From contig NZ_CP087710.1 in the NCBI RefSeq assembly GCF_020991065.1, positions 1,798,001 through 1,862,000 on the forward strand: a DNA stretch of 64,000 nucleotides. The letters run 5' to 3'. Below are positions 27,039 to 34,598 of this stretch, in pieces. Position 1 is the first letter of the stretch; each line of letters opens with the position of its first letter. Made by a program: the position numbers and the translations under genes. Under the pieces are notes generated by a model. The model saw only the letters and a list, made by a program, of their open reading frames with translations, was not told where the DNA came from and made no database searches. The DNA comes from Nocardioides okcheonensis. Lineage in GTDB: Bacteria > Actinomycetota > Actinomycetes > Propionibacteriales > Nocardioidaceae.

Positions 27039-27665
27039 TGGGGGCCGTTGGCGCAGGTCCCTGGACTCGTTGAGCACCAAGCCTTTGCGGTAAAGATGGT
27101 GCGCGCTCATCGGCATGAGCGGGCGTCCGGATCGCAGCAGATGCGTACGTGAAGGTCGCGTGCTGCCCGTTCGGGCACACGTGTGTGAGTTGTCGCCCTT
27201 CGCCGAGCAGCTCGAGGGCAAGATCTCGGACACGTGTGCGACGCTGCCGCACCGGCGCCGCACGTGCGGCGGTTCTCGCCCTCGAAGGTGCCCGATGCAT
27301 GGCCACGTCCGCCGCACATGCGCGGAAGGGGGCTCCATCCGCCCTGGGACAGCACAGCGGTCGCCCACTCTGCCAACGACCGCTCACCGACAGATCCGGC
27401 AACTGCGTCACCACCAGGGGCACACAGCGTGAGGACGCCCTGCAGCTGACGAGGCCCGCCTCGGCCGCACCACGTCCTCAGACAGACGGATCGAGGAGGC
27501 GCGTCACCGACCCGCTGCCCCTGCGCCCCGGACACGAGGGAGCCCGCCCCGCTCGAGGGCGGGACGGGCTGGACGGGCTGGACGGGCGGGACGGGCGGGA
27601 CGGGCTGGACGGCCGCGGTGGCGGGAAGGGGGCACGTCCCACCACCGCGACACGGGAGGGAGGGG
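27039..27665. other. Non-coding or decayed segment with tandem repeats
   Basis: No open frame here shows a recognisable domain or start signal. The left part belongs to the AT-richer insert and may be decayed sequence. The right end carries a hairpin (CCCGCCC/GGGCGGG at about 27544-27564) and a 9-bp tandem repeat, both downstream of the minus-strand EPS operon, where they may help terminate it. Confidence 0.5.
27562..27615. repeat. Six tandem copies of a 9-bp unit
   Basis: Units GGACGGGCT, GGACGGGCT, GGACGGGCG, GGACGGGCG, GGACGGGCT, GGACGGCCG run without gaps, 51 bases beyond the end of the minus-strand EPS operon. A variable-number locus or part of a termination region. Confidence 0.8.
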
Positions 27666-28499
27666 CTACCAGCCCCAGGACTCGCGCAGGTGGAGGCCGA
27701 AGGTGCTCTCCAGCGCCGTCACCTCCGAGTCGAGCTCGCGACGCACGGTGAGCACGTCGCTGTGGTCGGGTCGCACGGCTGCACGGTCGATCGGCCGGTA
27801 GAGCACGCGGTGCACCAGCGGCGAGCGCTTGACCGCGCCGACCAGCCGGGCGCCGTCGTGCTCGCGCACCCAGTCCGCGCCCTTGCGGACGGCCGAGGCG
27901 AGGTGGACCGAGCGGGCCTTCGCGGCCGGCAGGCGGGCCTCGCGCTCCTTGTCGTCGAGCGGCTGGCGGGCGACGCCGAGCATGGCGGTCACGTCGTCGA
28001 GGAAGCGCTGCGGGTCGGCCTCGAGGTCGTCGAACAGCGCCACGTGGACACGCTCGCGCGGGAAGAGGTCGAGGAAGCGGTCGAGACCCGTGGCGTAGCG
28101 ACCGTGGTCGAGCAGCTCCGGGCAGCTGCGCAGCGCCTCCGCGAAGGTGTCGGGGCCGATGCCGTGCTTGCGCATGTAGAGGTAGGACGACCAGGCGCGG
28201 TCGACCGGGTCGCGCAGCGACACCATGACCGACACGTCGCCGAGCTCGTGGTGGATCCGCTTGGCGGCCTCGGGGTGGAAGAGGTAGTCCTGGCAGACCT
28301 CGCCGACGACCTTCTCGTCCCGCGCGTCCTTGAACTGCGCGGCGTACCAGCCCATCCCGCGGTCGTAGTAGCGGTCGAAGAAGTAGAGGTCCTTCGACGG
28401 AGTGAGGTAGACGTCGGGGTGCTTGATGAGGGTCTCGTGCAGCCACGACGACCCGGCCTTGTCGGGACCGACGTAGAGGAAGTTGGGCAGACGGCTCAC
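27666..28499 (-). CDS. PAPS-dependent sulfotransferase (last gene of minus EPS operon)
   Basis: A 277-aa cytosolic sulfotransferase. The 5'-phosphosulfate loop is FLYVGPDKAGSSWLHETL (residues ~7-24) and the 3'-phosphate motif is VSLRDPVDRAWSSYLY (~93-108), both characteristic of PAPS-binding enzymes of the NodH/heparan type. It should transfer sulfate to a hydroxyl or amino group of the EPS repeat or its lipid-linked precursor. The GTG at 28499 overlaps a TGA in the second reading frame of the GT2 gene, which helps place the frameshift there. The sugar acceptor is unknown. Confidence 0.92.
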   Translation of the reverse strand: MSRLPNFLYVGPDKAGSSWLHETLIKHPDVYLTPSKDLYFFDRYYDRGMGWYAAQFKDARDEKVVGEVCQDYLFHPEAAKRIHHELGDVSVMVSLRDPVDRAWSSYLYMRKHGIGPDTFAEALRSCPELLDHGRYATGLDRFLDLFPRERVHVALFDDLEADPQRFLDDVTAMLGVARQPLDDKEREARLPAAKARSVHLASAVRKGADWVREHDGARLVGAVKRSPLVHRVLYRPIDRAAVRPDHSDVLTVRRELDSEVTALESTFGLHLRESWGW

Positions 28500-28530
28500 G
28501 AGAGCCCCCTTCCGAAGCGGCGTGCCATGG

Positions 28531-29451
28531 TCAGCATGCGGTGGTGGTCGCCCGGCCCGGCGGCGGCGAGCGCGAGCCAGGCGTGGGGCACGGCGGGGTG
28601 GCGGCGCGCAGGGCGCGGCCGGCGATGCGGCGGCGCGCGCGCCGCTCGCCCGCGTTGGCGCGGGCGTAGGCGATCTGGCCGAGGATCCGGGCGTGGCCGC
28701 GGCGGTGGTCGCCGAAGTCGGGGTGCTTGGCGAGGAGGTACTCCAGCGCCGTCGCCGTGTTGACCCAGCGGTCGCGGAACCACGACGGGATGTCCTTACG
28801 GATGTCGGCCAGCGTCTCCTGCACGACGCCCACGCCGCCCACGCGGCTCGCGCGCAGCAGCCAGTCGTAGTCCTCGCCGTAGCCGTGCGGGAGGTCCTCG
28901 TCGTAGGGGCCGACGCTGTCGAACGCCTCGCGGCGCATCATCAGGTTGGAGCTGTGCAGCTCCTTCACCCGGTTCTGCAGCAGCCGGTCGTGGGAGACGA
29001 CCGCCTCGGTGGCGGGCCACTCGACGTCGCCGCGCTGGCCGCCCATGAGCAGCCGGATGCCGGTGCCGACGACGAGCAGCGACGGGTCGGCGAGCAGCCG
29101 CTCGACCTGCTTGCGGACCTTGCTGGGCGCCCACAGGTCGTCGTCGTCGCAGCTGGCGACCAGGCTGCCGTGGGTCTCCGCGACGCCGGTGTTCCGGGCC
29201 CCGCACAGGCCGCGGGTGCGGGCGTTGACGGTGGTGCGGACCTGGCGGCCCGGTCGCGAGAGGCCGGCGAGGCCGAGGTCCTCGGGCTCGCCGTCGTGGA
29301 CGACGAGGACCTCCATCGGGCCCGCGTAGTCCTGGCCGATGATGGTCGCCAGCGTCTCGCGCAGCAGCTCGGGTCGTCCGTGCGTCGGGACGACGACACT
29401 GACCAGCGGGGCGGCCGGGTCGGCCAGCGGTGATGCGTGCTCGGCGGTCAC
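28531..29451 (-). CDS. Family 2 glycosyltransferase, apparent C-terminal frameshift
   Basis: A 306-aa reading frame of GT-A fold. It starts LVSVVVPTHGRPELLRETL, with a DXD-type motif in VASCDDDDLW and acceptor-side SSNLMMRREAF and GYGEDYDWLLRAS. After GRALRA (~28610) the frame gives a proline/arginine-rich tail ending at 28531. In another frame a more natural tail (HAWLALAAAG, then HHRMLTMARRFGRGLS) runs to 28496, where its TGA would overlap the next start by four bases, as elsewhere in the operon. One base is probably missing. The GTG start at 29451 overlaps the upstream gene. Confidence 0.85.
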   Translation of the reverse strand: MTAEHASPLADPAAPLVSVVVPTHGRPELLRETLATIIGQDYAGPMEVLVVHDGEPEDLGLAGLSRPGRQVRTTVNARTRGLCGARNTGVAETHGSLVASCDDDDLWAPSKVRKQVERLLADPSLLVVGTGIRLLMGGQRGDVEWPATEAVVSHDRLLQNRVKELHSSNLMMRREAFDSVGPYDEDLPHGYGEDYDWLLRASRVGGVGVVQETLADIRKDIPSWFRDRWVNTATALEYLLAKHPDFGDHRRGHARILGQIAYARANAGERRARRRIAGRALRAATPPCPTPGSRSPPPGRATTTAC

Positions 29452-30476
29452 GTCACGGTCCTCCTGTCGGGGGCGGTCCCGGTGGCCGCACCGGCGGCGG
29501 TCGGGGCGGTTCGGGGTGCGGGGGCGTAGCCGTAGTCGACGAGCAGCGGCAGGGTCAGGCCGGTCACCACCGCGCGGGCGCCGGCCGGCATCTCGCTGGC
29601 CCACGCCTCGTCGCGGCGCAGCCGGACGACGCCGGACCGGAAGCGCGACGGGTTGCCGGACAGGCCGTGGCTGGGCTCGAGCAGGATCGCGCCGTCGTCG
29701 ACGGCGGGCAGCTGCTCGGGCGCGAGCGGGAGCCCGAGGTCGGTCGTCGCGGCCACCAGCGAGCCGACCGGGTCGGCGACGAAGTCCTCGTAGCGCAGCC
29801 GTGCGGACGGTACGCCGCCCCACCGCGCGATCGAGGCCATCTCCAGCTGGAGGCCGCTCCACTGGGCGGCCGCGCGGTGGGCGGGGATGCGCCACATCTG
29901 GTCCGACCCCGACGCGTCGTGGGGGCGCGCCACCTCCCGCTGCCAGGACCAGGCCACGGCGCGCGGGTCGCGCACCACGTTGAGCACGCGCAGGTCGATG
30001 TCGGGGGCTCCGGCCAGGGCCTGGCCGAGCGCCGGGCCCTTCGAGGCGTCGATGACGACGCTCGACCCGGTGACCTCCGCGACCGCGCGGTAGATCGCGG
30101 CGTAGTCGGCGCGCAACGACGCCAGCGCCGGCGACGGGGCGGACCCACGCCGCGGACGCGGCAGGTCGGGCAGCAGGCCGGGCAGGTGCCGCTGGCGGGC
30201 GGCCGCGCGGTGGGCGCCGCGGATCCGCTCGAGGACCTCGTCGGTCCAGCCGCCGAAGGCGACCTCGCCGACGCGCGACCAGACCGGGCAGGCCGAGAAC
30301 CGCTCACCGCACCCGCAGAGCTCGTCGTGCGGGGCGACCGAGCGGGCCAGGTCGACGACCTCGCCGACATTGACCCATCCGGGCACCGCACCCAGCACCC
30401 GCTCGACCAGCGTCGAGCCCGACCGGCCGAAGCCGCCGAGGTAGACCACGCTCACGCCCGGCGTCCGTGCCCCCAC
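29448..30476 (-). CDS. Sulfotransferase with conserved Cys cluster
   Basis: A 342-aa PAPS-dependent sulfotransferase. The PAPS loop is YLGGFGRSGSTLVERVL (~12-28) and the 3'-phosphate site is LNVVRDPRAVAWSWQRE (~165). Between them lies CGCGERFSACPVW, matching CGCGVPFSQCPFW in the protein at 33642; both continue GEVAFGGW. The shared cysteines suggest a structural zinc site or disulfide specific to this subgroup. The protein closely resembles the one at 33642, so the two arose by duplication and may sulfate different positions. GTG start 14 bases after the PssE-like stop. Confidence 0.88.
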   Translation of the reverse strand: MGARTPGVSVVYLGGFGRSGSTLVERVLGAVPGWVNVGEVVDLARSVAPHDELCGCGERFSACPVWSRVGEVAFGGWTDEVLERIRGAHRAAARQRHLPGLLPDLPRPRRGSAPSPALASLRADYAAIYRAVAEVTGSSVVIDASKGPALGQALAGAPDIDLRVLNVVRDPRAVAWSWQREVARPHDASGSDQMWRIPAHRAAAQWSGLQLEMASIARWGGVPSARLRYEDFVADPVGSLVAATTDLGLPLAPEQLPAVDDGAILLEPSHGLSGNPSRFRSGVVRLRRDEAWASEMPAGARAVVTGLTLPLLVDYGYAPAPRTAPTAAGAATGTAPDRRTVT

Positions 30477-30490
30477 GTCGCCACGCCCTC

Positions 30491-31057
30491 TCAGCGGTCG
30501 CCGGACGGGAGGACCGTCCGGCTCCGTCGGGGCCGCGGGATCCGCATCGGGCGGACGGTGGTGAGCTCGTCGAGCTCACGAGCGGCGAGGGTCAGCGCCG
30601 CCCGGCGGGCGCGGTCGCCGGCCTCGCTGGCGAGACCGCCGCGACCGAGCAGCAGCACGCCGTCGACGTCGGTGAGGAAGCCCTCGAGGCTGGTGACCGG
30701 ACGGACCAGGCCGACCTCGCCGACGACGGCGACGAAGCGCTGCTGGTGGTCGTCGACGTGCTCGCCGAGGCGCGGGTCGCGCGGCACGCACAGCGGCACG
30801 TGGCCGGCGGCGCGGGCGTCCATGATGGTGCCGGGCCCGCCGTGGCAGACCACGGCGTCGGCCTCCTGCACGAGGCGGGAGAGGTGGTCGTGGGCGAGGA
30901 AGCCGTGCCCCTCGGCCACGCGGGGGGCCGGGCCGGCGCCGTGCTGCACGACGAACCGCACGTCGGGCCGCCGGGCCGCGGCGGCGTCCATCCACTCGAC
31001 CAGCCGCGCGAACGGGTGGTGGTCGGTGCCGGCGAGGGCCAGGACGAGCGCGCTCAC
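30491..31057 (-). CDS. PssE/Alg13-like glycosyltransferase subunit
   Basis: A 188-aa protein equivalent to the C-terminal donor-binding half of GT28 enzymes. It starts ALVLALAGTDHHPFARLVEW and carries AVVCHGGPGTIMDA and PLCVPRDPRLGEHVDDHQQ, the UDP-sugar-binding region of Alg13/PssE. It is coupled by a GTGA overlap to the PssD-like gene, and the two halves are expected to form one transferase at the membrane. The C-terminal ~40 residues are basic and outside the fold. Confidence 0.88.
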   Translation of the reverse strand: MSALVLALAGTDHHPFARLVEWMDAAAARRPDVRFVVQHGAGPAPRVAEGHGFLAHDHLSRLVQEADAVVCHGGPGTIMDARAAGHVPLCVPRDPRLGEHVDDHQQRFVAVVGEVGLVRPVTSLEGFLTDVDGVLLLGRGGLASEAGDRARRAALTLAARELDELTTVRPMRIPRPRRSRTVLPSGDR

Positions 31058-31542
31058 AGCAGCGGTCCGACGAGGTGGGCGTCCGGGTAGAACTCCAGCT
31101 GGCTCTGCCACTGGACCAGGCGCCGGGTGGTGAACGGCCCGCACAGGCGGCCCGTCATGGTCGGGGTGTCGACCCGGTCGTAGACCTCGATGAAGACCGT
31201 CGGGATGCGCATCAGCCAGGCGAGCACGAAGAACGGCACCGCGACGCCGGCTCCGGCGCTGACCACGATCGCCGGGCGCTCGCGGAGCAGGACGCGGACC
31301 GCGAGGAAGGCGTTGCGCAGCAGGTTCGGCACGTTGCGGGTGGTCGGGTGGTACGACGGCCGCAGCCGCTCGCCCCCGAGCCGGTCCAGCACGTCGGGGG
31401 TGGCCGGACAGACCCAGAGCCGGTCGCGTCCCTCCCACCACGGGCGCAGGGCCAGCAGGTGCGTCAGGTGCCCGCCCTGGGTGCTCACGAGCAGCACCGG
31501 ACCGCTCCGCCGCTCCCCGGGTTCGATGACCGCTTCGTCCAT
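31054..31542 (-). CDS. PssD/Alg14-like glycosyltransferase membrane subunit
   Basis: A 162-aa partner of the PssE-like protein. Features are LLVSTQGGHLTHLLAL (~17-32), the PSYHPTTRNVPNLLRN segment, SAGAGVAVPFFVLAWLM as the membrane-associated helix, and FIEVYDRVDTPTMTGRL. Alg14/PssD proteins anchor the catalytic half to the membrane and bind the lipid acceptor. The start is ATG 31542 or GTG 31548; neither has a ribosome binding site. It is the first gene of the minus-strand EPS operon, and operator S4 lies about 55 bases upstream. Confidence 0.88.
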   Translation of the reverse strand: MDEAVIEPGERRSGPVLLVSTQGGHLTHLLALRPWWEGRDRLWVCPATPDVLDRLGGERLRPSYHPTTRNVPNLLRNAFLAVRVLLRERPAIVVSAGAGVAVPFFVLAWLMRIPTVFIEVYDRVDTPTMTGRLCGPFTTRRLVQWQSQLEFYPDAHLVGPLL

Positions 31543-31595
31543 GGTCACAGGCTGGTGCACCGGCGCCCGGCCGGGTCGGCGGCGACGTCGGGATC

Positions 31596-31608
31596 CTCCA
31601 TATTGGGG
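31596..31608. promoter_or_regulatory. Predicted operator S4 (CTCC-ATATT-GGGG)
   Basis: Located between the divergent pssD-like operon and the GH26-like gene at 31673, so it could control both. It shares ATTGGGG with S1 and S2. Confidence 0.5.
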
Positions 31609-31660
31609 GTATGCAGCCGCGCCCACGCTGGGACGCCTTCCGAGGCGCGGCCGACGAACC

Positions 31661-31666
31661 TAGGGT
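31661..31666 (+). promoter_or_regulatory. -10 element TAGGGT of a probable leaderless promoter
   Basis: The hexamer ends six bases before the ATG at 31673, so transcription would start at about the start codon. Context CCTAGGGTCG matches the other EPS-region -10 candidates. Confidence 0.5.
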
Positions 31667-31672
31667 CGGGGC

Positions 31673-32671
31673 ATGGAGATCGGACGACGACGGCTGCTCG
31701 GCCTCGGTGCCGGCGCGGCGGTGGCCGTCCTGGCGTCGTCGTGCAGCGGCTCGCCCACCAGCGCCCCGGCGAGCGTCACGCCGCGTCCCAGCCGCACCTC
31801 GCGCCCGACGCCCTCCCCGACCCCGGCGGCCTTCCCGGGCCAGCCCGCGGCCGGCGACCTCTACTACGGCGCGTCGGTCCCCTTCCACCGCTCGCTGGCC
31901 GGGTGGGAGCGTGAGCTCGGGTCGCCGCTGGCGCTGAACCGCTCCTACTTCGCGCCCGACCGCAACGAGGCCCGGCAGCTGGTCGCCCGCTGCCGCGACG
32001 ACCTCGCCAACGGACGGCTCCCCCACGTGTCGAGCAAGGCCGACGGCACCTGGGCCGACGTCGCCGCCGGACGGCGCGACGCCTGGCTGGCGAGCATGCT
32101 GGCACCCCTGGGCGAGCTCGGCGGGACGGTGCTGTTCACCCTGCACCACGAGCCGGAGAACGACGCCGGCCAGCCCGGGATGATGCCCGACGACTGGACC
32201 GGCATGCAGCGCCGGGCGGTGTCGATGGCGGCCGACCTCGCGCCGTCGGTCGTGGTGGCGCCCGTCCTGCAGCACTGGACCTTCGACCCGTCGCGCCACG
32301 ACGTCGACCCCGGCCGCTGGCTGGTGCCGGAGGCCCCGGTGGCCGGTCTCGACGTCTACAACCCGTGGTCGCCGGCGAACCGCAAGGAGTGGCGCAGCTT
32401 CGGCAGCAAGATGGACGAGGTGCTCGGCTGGTTCGAGGGCCGGCCGCTCGTGATCGGCGAGTACGGCTGCCGCGACGACCCGCAGAACCCCGGGCTGGCC
32501 GCGCAGTGGATCCGCGACGCCGCGGCCTACGCCCGCGAGCACGGCATCGTGTCGATGTCCTACTTCAACTCCGGGCTGAACTCGCCGGAGGGCACGTGGG
32601 AGATGAGCCCGTCGATGCAGTCGGCGTTCGCCTCCGAGCTCACCTCGGACTGGGTCGCGCGGCCCGCCTGA
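31673..32671 (+). CDS. GH26-like glycosidase lipoprotein (Tat-type)
   Basis: A 332-aa exported protein with a twin-arginine-like lipoprotein signal (GRRRLLGLGAG, lipobox ASSC) and a proline/serine/threonine linker to ~58. The catalytic (beta/alpha)8 domain shows LFTLHHEPEN, with the predicted acid/base Glu after H-H, and LVIGEYGCRDD, with the predicted nucleophile Glu, as in GH26 and related clan A endo-mannanases and xylanases. It probably trims or releases the EPS made by the surrounding genes. Three further relatives lie at 45-49 kb. No ribosome binding site; leaderless start. Confidence 0.85.
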   Translation: MEIGRRRLLGLGAGAAVAVLASSCSGSPTSAPASVTPRPSRTSRPTPSPTPAAFPGQPAAGDLYYGASVPFHRSLAGWERELGSPLALNRSYFAPDRNEARQLVARCRDDLANGRLPHVSSKADGTWADVAAGRRDAWLASMLAPLGELGGTVLFTLHHEPENDAGQPGMMPDDWTGMQRRAVSMAADLAPSVVVAPVLQHWTFDPSRHDVDPGRWLVPEAPVAGLDVYNPWSPANRKEWRSFGSKMDEVLGWFEGRPLVIGEYGCRDDPQNPGLAAQWIRDAAAYAREHGIVSMSYFNSGLNSPEGTWEMSPSMQSAFASELTSDWVARPA

Positions 32672-32684
32672 CGCCGGGGTGGGC

Positions 32685-33470
32685 TCAGCCGGCGTCGACG
32701 TCGATGACGACGTCGTCGACCGAGCCGTGGAACTGGTCGTCGTCGTCACCGACGCCGGGGCTGCCGATCCGCACCGGCATGCCGGTGTGGACGGCGCCGA
32801 GCGCGACGCCCTTGCGACGCACGTCGCCGTCGACCTCGATGCTGACCCCGTCGGCGTCGCGCCGGCAGACCACCCGGTGCCAGGCGTCGTCGGCCACGGA
32901 GGTCTCCGACCGGATCTTCACGATGTCGTCGCCGGAGCGCAGGATGCAGCTGGGCAGCCCCTCCTCGCCGTCGACCTGGAGCTTCCACTGGCCCCCCTCG
33001 GAGCCGTAGCGGCCGCTCTGCACGATGTTGGAGCCGATCGCGGTCCGCTCGACCGGGAGCCGCACGCTGGCGCCGTAGGAGAACGCCCGGTCGCCCGGGT
33101 CGAGGGCGGGGTCGGCCGGCACCTCGACCATCGCGCGTGGACAGCCGGTGCTGTCGTCGCAGACGTCCGGGAACTCCAGCGCGTCCCCGCGGCCCGCCGC
33201 ACCCGCGACCACGCCGACCTCGCCGCCGTTGGCGGTCACGACCTTGCCGGAGATCAGCCCGCCCTGGGCGTCGCCGTACTCCGGGGAGCCGTCGAAGCCG
33301 GGCTGCTGCTCGTCGAACGACAGCCACAGCTCGGCGCCGCGGGTGTCGATGGCCGGCGCGGCCGCCGGCGGGACCGACGCGCGCTCCGGGGGCTCCGTGC
33401 CGGTGGCGCCGCACCCGGCCGCGAGCAGCGCCAGCACCGCCAGCGCGGGGATCGTCGTGGAGGTCCTCAC
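32685..33470 (-). CDS. LamG/concanavalin-like lipoprotein
   Basis: A 261-aa lipoprotein. The signal is IPALAVLALLAAGC with the lipobox cysteine at ~20. After a proline-rich linker, residues ~45-255 form one LamG-type jelly roll: AELWLSFDE, FSYGASVRLP, GQWKLQVDG, WHRVVCRRDADGVSIEVDG and SVDDVVIDVD. Such domains bind glycans, fitting a role in retaining or sensing the EPS. It is divergent from the plus-strand EPS operon and convergent with the GH26-like gene. GTG start. Confidence 0.82.
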   Translation of the reverse strand: MRTSTTIPALAVLALLAAGCGATGTEPPERASVPPAAAPAIDTRGAELWLSFDEQQPGFDGSPEYGDAQGGLISGKVVTANGGEVGVVAGAAGRGDALEFPDVCDDSTGCPRAMVEVPADPALDPGDRAFSYGASVRLPVERTAIGSNIVQSGRYGSEGGQWKLQVDGEEGLPSCILRSGDDIVKIRSETSVADDAWHRVVCRRDADGVSIEVDGDVRRKGVALGAVHTGMPVRIGSPGVGDDDDQFHGSVDDVVIDVDAG

Positions 33471-33523
33471 CCCCCAAGGCCACCACCGGGGCGTCCGGCC
33501 GGACCACCCGCGCCGGGCGGCTA

Positions 33524-33536
33524 CCCCGAATTGGGG
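33524..33536. promoter_or_regulatory. Predicted operator S1 (CCCC-GAATT-GGGG)
   Basis: Best copy of the palindrome, between the divergent LamG lipoprotein gene and the plus-strand EPS operon. A CCTAGCGTCG -10-type element follows, with its TAG at 33577. Confidence 0.55.
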
Positions 33537-33576
33537 ATGCCCGGCGACTCCGGCCGGTCGACCGCGGCGAGCCGCC

Positions 33577-33582
33577 TAGCGT
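33577..33582 (+). promoter_or_regulatory. Predicted -10 element TAGCGT for the plus-strand EPS operon
   Basis: Within CCTAGCGTCG; expected transcription start near 33589, giving a leader of about 53 bases to the ATG at 33642. The matching context before three other EPS-region genes supports it. Confidence 0.5.
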
Positions 33583-33641
33583 CGTGCCACCGGCCCCTCC
33601 GAGCGAGGGGCCGCGTGGGGCGCAAGGCAAAGGGGCTGAGG

Positions 33642-34598
33642 ATGAAGATCCTCTACATCGTGGGTGTGGGCAGGTCCGGCAGCACGCTGCTGGAGCGGGT
33701 CCTGGGCGCGCAGCCGGGCTGGGTCAACGCCGGCGAGCTGAACGCCCTCTTCTCGCGCGTCTCGCGCCAGGACCAGCGCTGCGGGTGCGGCGTGCCGTTC
33801 TCGCAGTGCCCCTTCTGGGTCGAGGTCGGCGAGGTCGCCTTCGGCGGCTGGGACGCCGTGACCGACGAGGTCGCCCGGCTGCAGCCCCGCGTGGTGCGCC
33901 AGCGCTACGTCCCGCGGATGATGACCGGCGCGATGCCGGCCGACGCCCGTCGCGAGCTCGACACGTACCTCGACCGGCACGAGCGTCTCTACCGCGCGAT
34001 CGCCGAGGTGTCGGGCGCCGAGGTCGTCGTCGACGCCAGCAAGTCGACCGCCCAGCTGTTCGCGCTGCGCCGCATCGACGGCCTCGACCTGCGCGTGCTC
34101 AACCTGGTCCGCGACCCGCGCGGCGTCGCGAGCTCGTGGAGCAAGTCCGACATCCGCAAGCCCCAGTCGCGCGACGGCGAGGCGATGGGGACCTACTCCC
34201 CGCACCGCCTCGCGGTGCTCTGGGCCGCGCTGCAGGCCGAGTCGACCGTGCTCGGCTCCGCCGCCACCCACGCCACCCGCGTGCGCTACGAGGACCTCGT
34301 CGCCAACCCCCGCACGACCGTCGAGCGGGCGCTGCGCGCAGTCGGCCTGCCGGCGGCCGCCGGCGCCCTGGACCACGTCGGCGACTCGAGCGTCGAGCTC
34401 GGTCCGAGCCACGGCGTCGCAGGCAGCCGCACCCGCTTCGTCCACGGCCGCATCGACCTGCGCCTGGACGACGCCTGGCACACCGCGCTGCCGCCGGTCT
34501 CGCAGCGGGTCGTCACCGCGATCACGCTGCCGCAGCTGCTCACCCACGGCTACGTCGGCCGCACGCCGACCCGGGCGCGCACGGAGGCGACCCGGTGA
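33642..34598 (+). CDS. Sulfotransferase, first gene of the plus-strand EPS operon
   Basis: A 318-aa PAPS-dependent sulfotransferase. The PAPS loop is YIVGVGRSGSTLLERVL (~5-21), followed by CGCGVPFSQCPFW (~46-58), EVVVDASKSTAQ and the 3'-phosphate site LNLVRDPRGVASSW (~157). It is the paralogue of the protein at 29448 and shares its cysteine cluster and GEVAFGGW segment. The ATG follows GGGGCTGAGG. Its stop overlaps the next start (GTGA), beginning a chain of coupled EPS genes. Confidence 0.9.
   Translation: MKILYIVGVGRSGSTLLERVLGAQPGWVNAGELNALFSRVSRQDQRCGCGVPFSQCPFWVEVGEVAFGGWDAVTDEVARLQPRVVRQRYVPRMMTGAMPADARRELDTYLDRHERLYRAIAEVSGAEVVVDASKSTAQLFALRRIDGLDLRVLNLVRDPRGVASSWSKSDIRKPQSRDGEAMGTYSPHRLAVLWAALQAESTVLGSAATHATRVRYEDLVANPRTTVERALRAVGLPAAAGALDHVGDSSVELGPSHGVAGSRTRFVHGRIDLRLDDAWHTALPPVSQRVVTAITLPQLLTHGYVGRTPTRARTEATR

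Noticed and set aside
25983..27120. Integron-type gene cassettes in the AT-richer insert
   Set aside because: Small genes with repeats between them suggested cassettes, but no pair of RYYYAAC/GTTRRRY core sites with the attC fold was found and no integrase is present.
27115..27751. Protein-coding genes in the segment after the GrpB-family gene
   Set aside because: Several overlapping frames exist on both strands, none with a recognisable domain, start signal or consistent composition.
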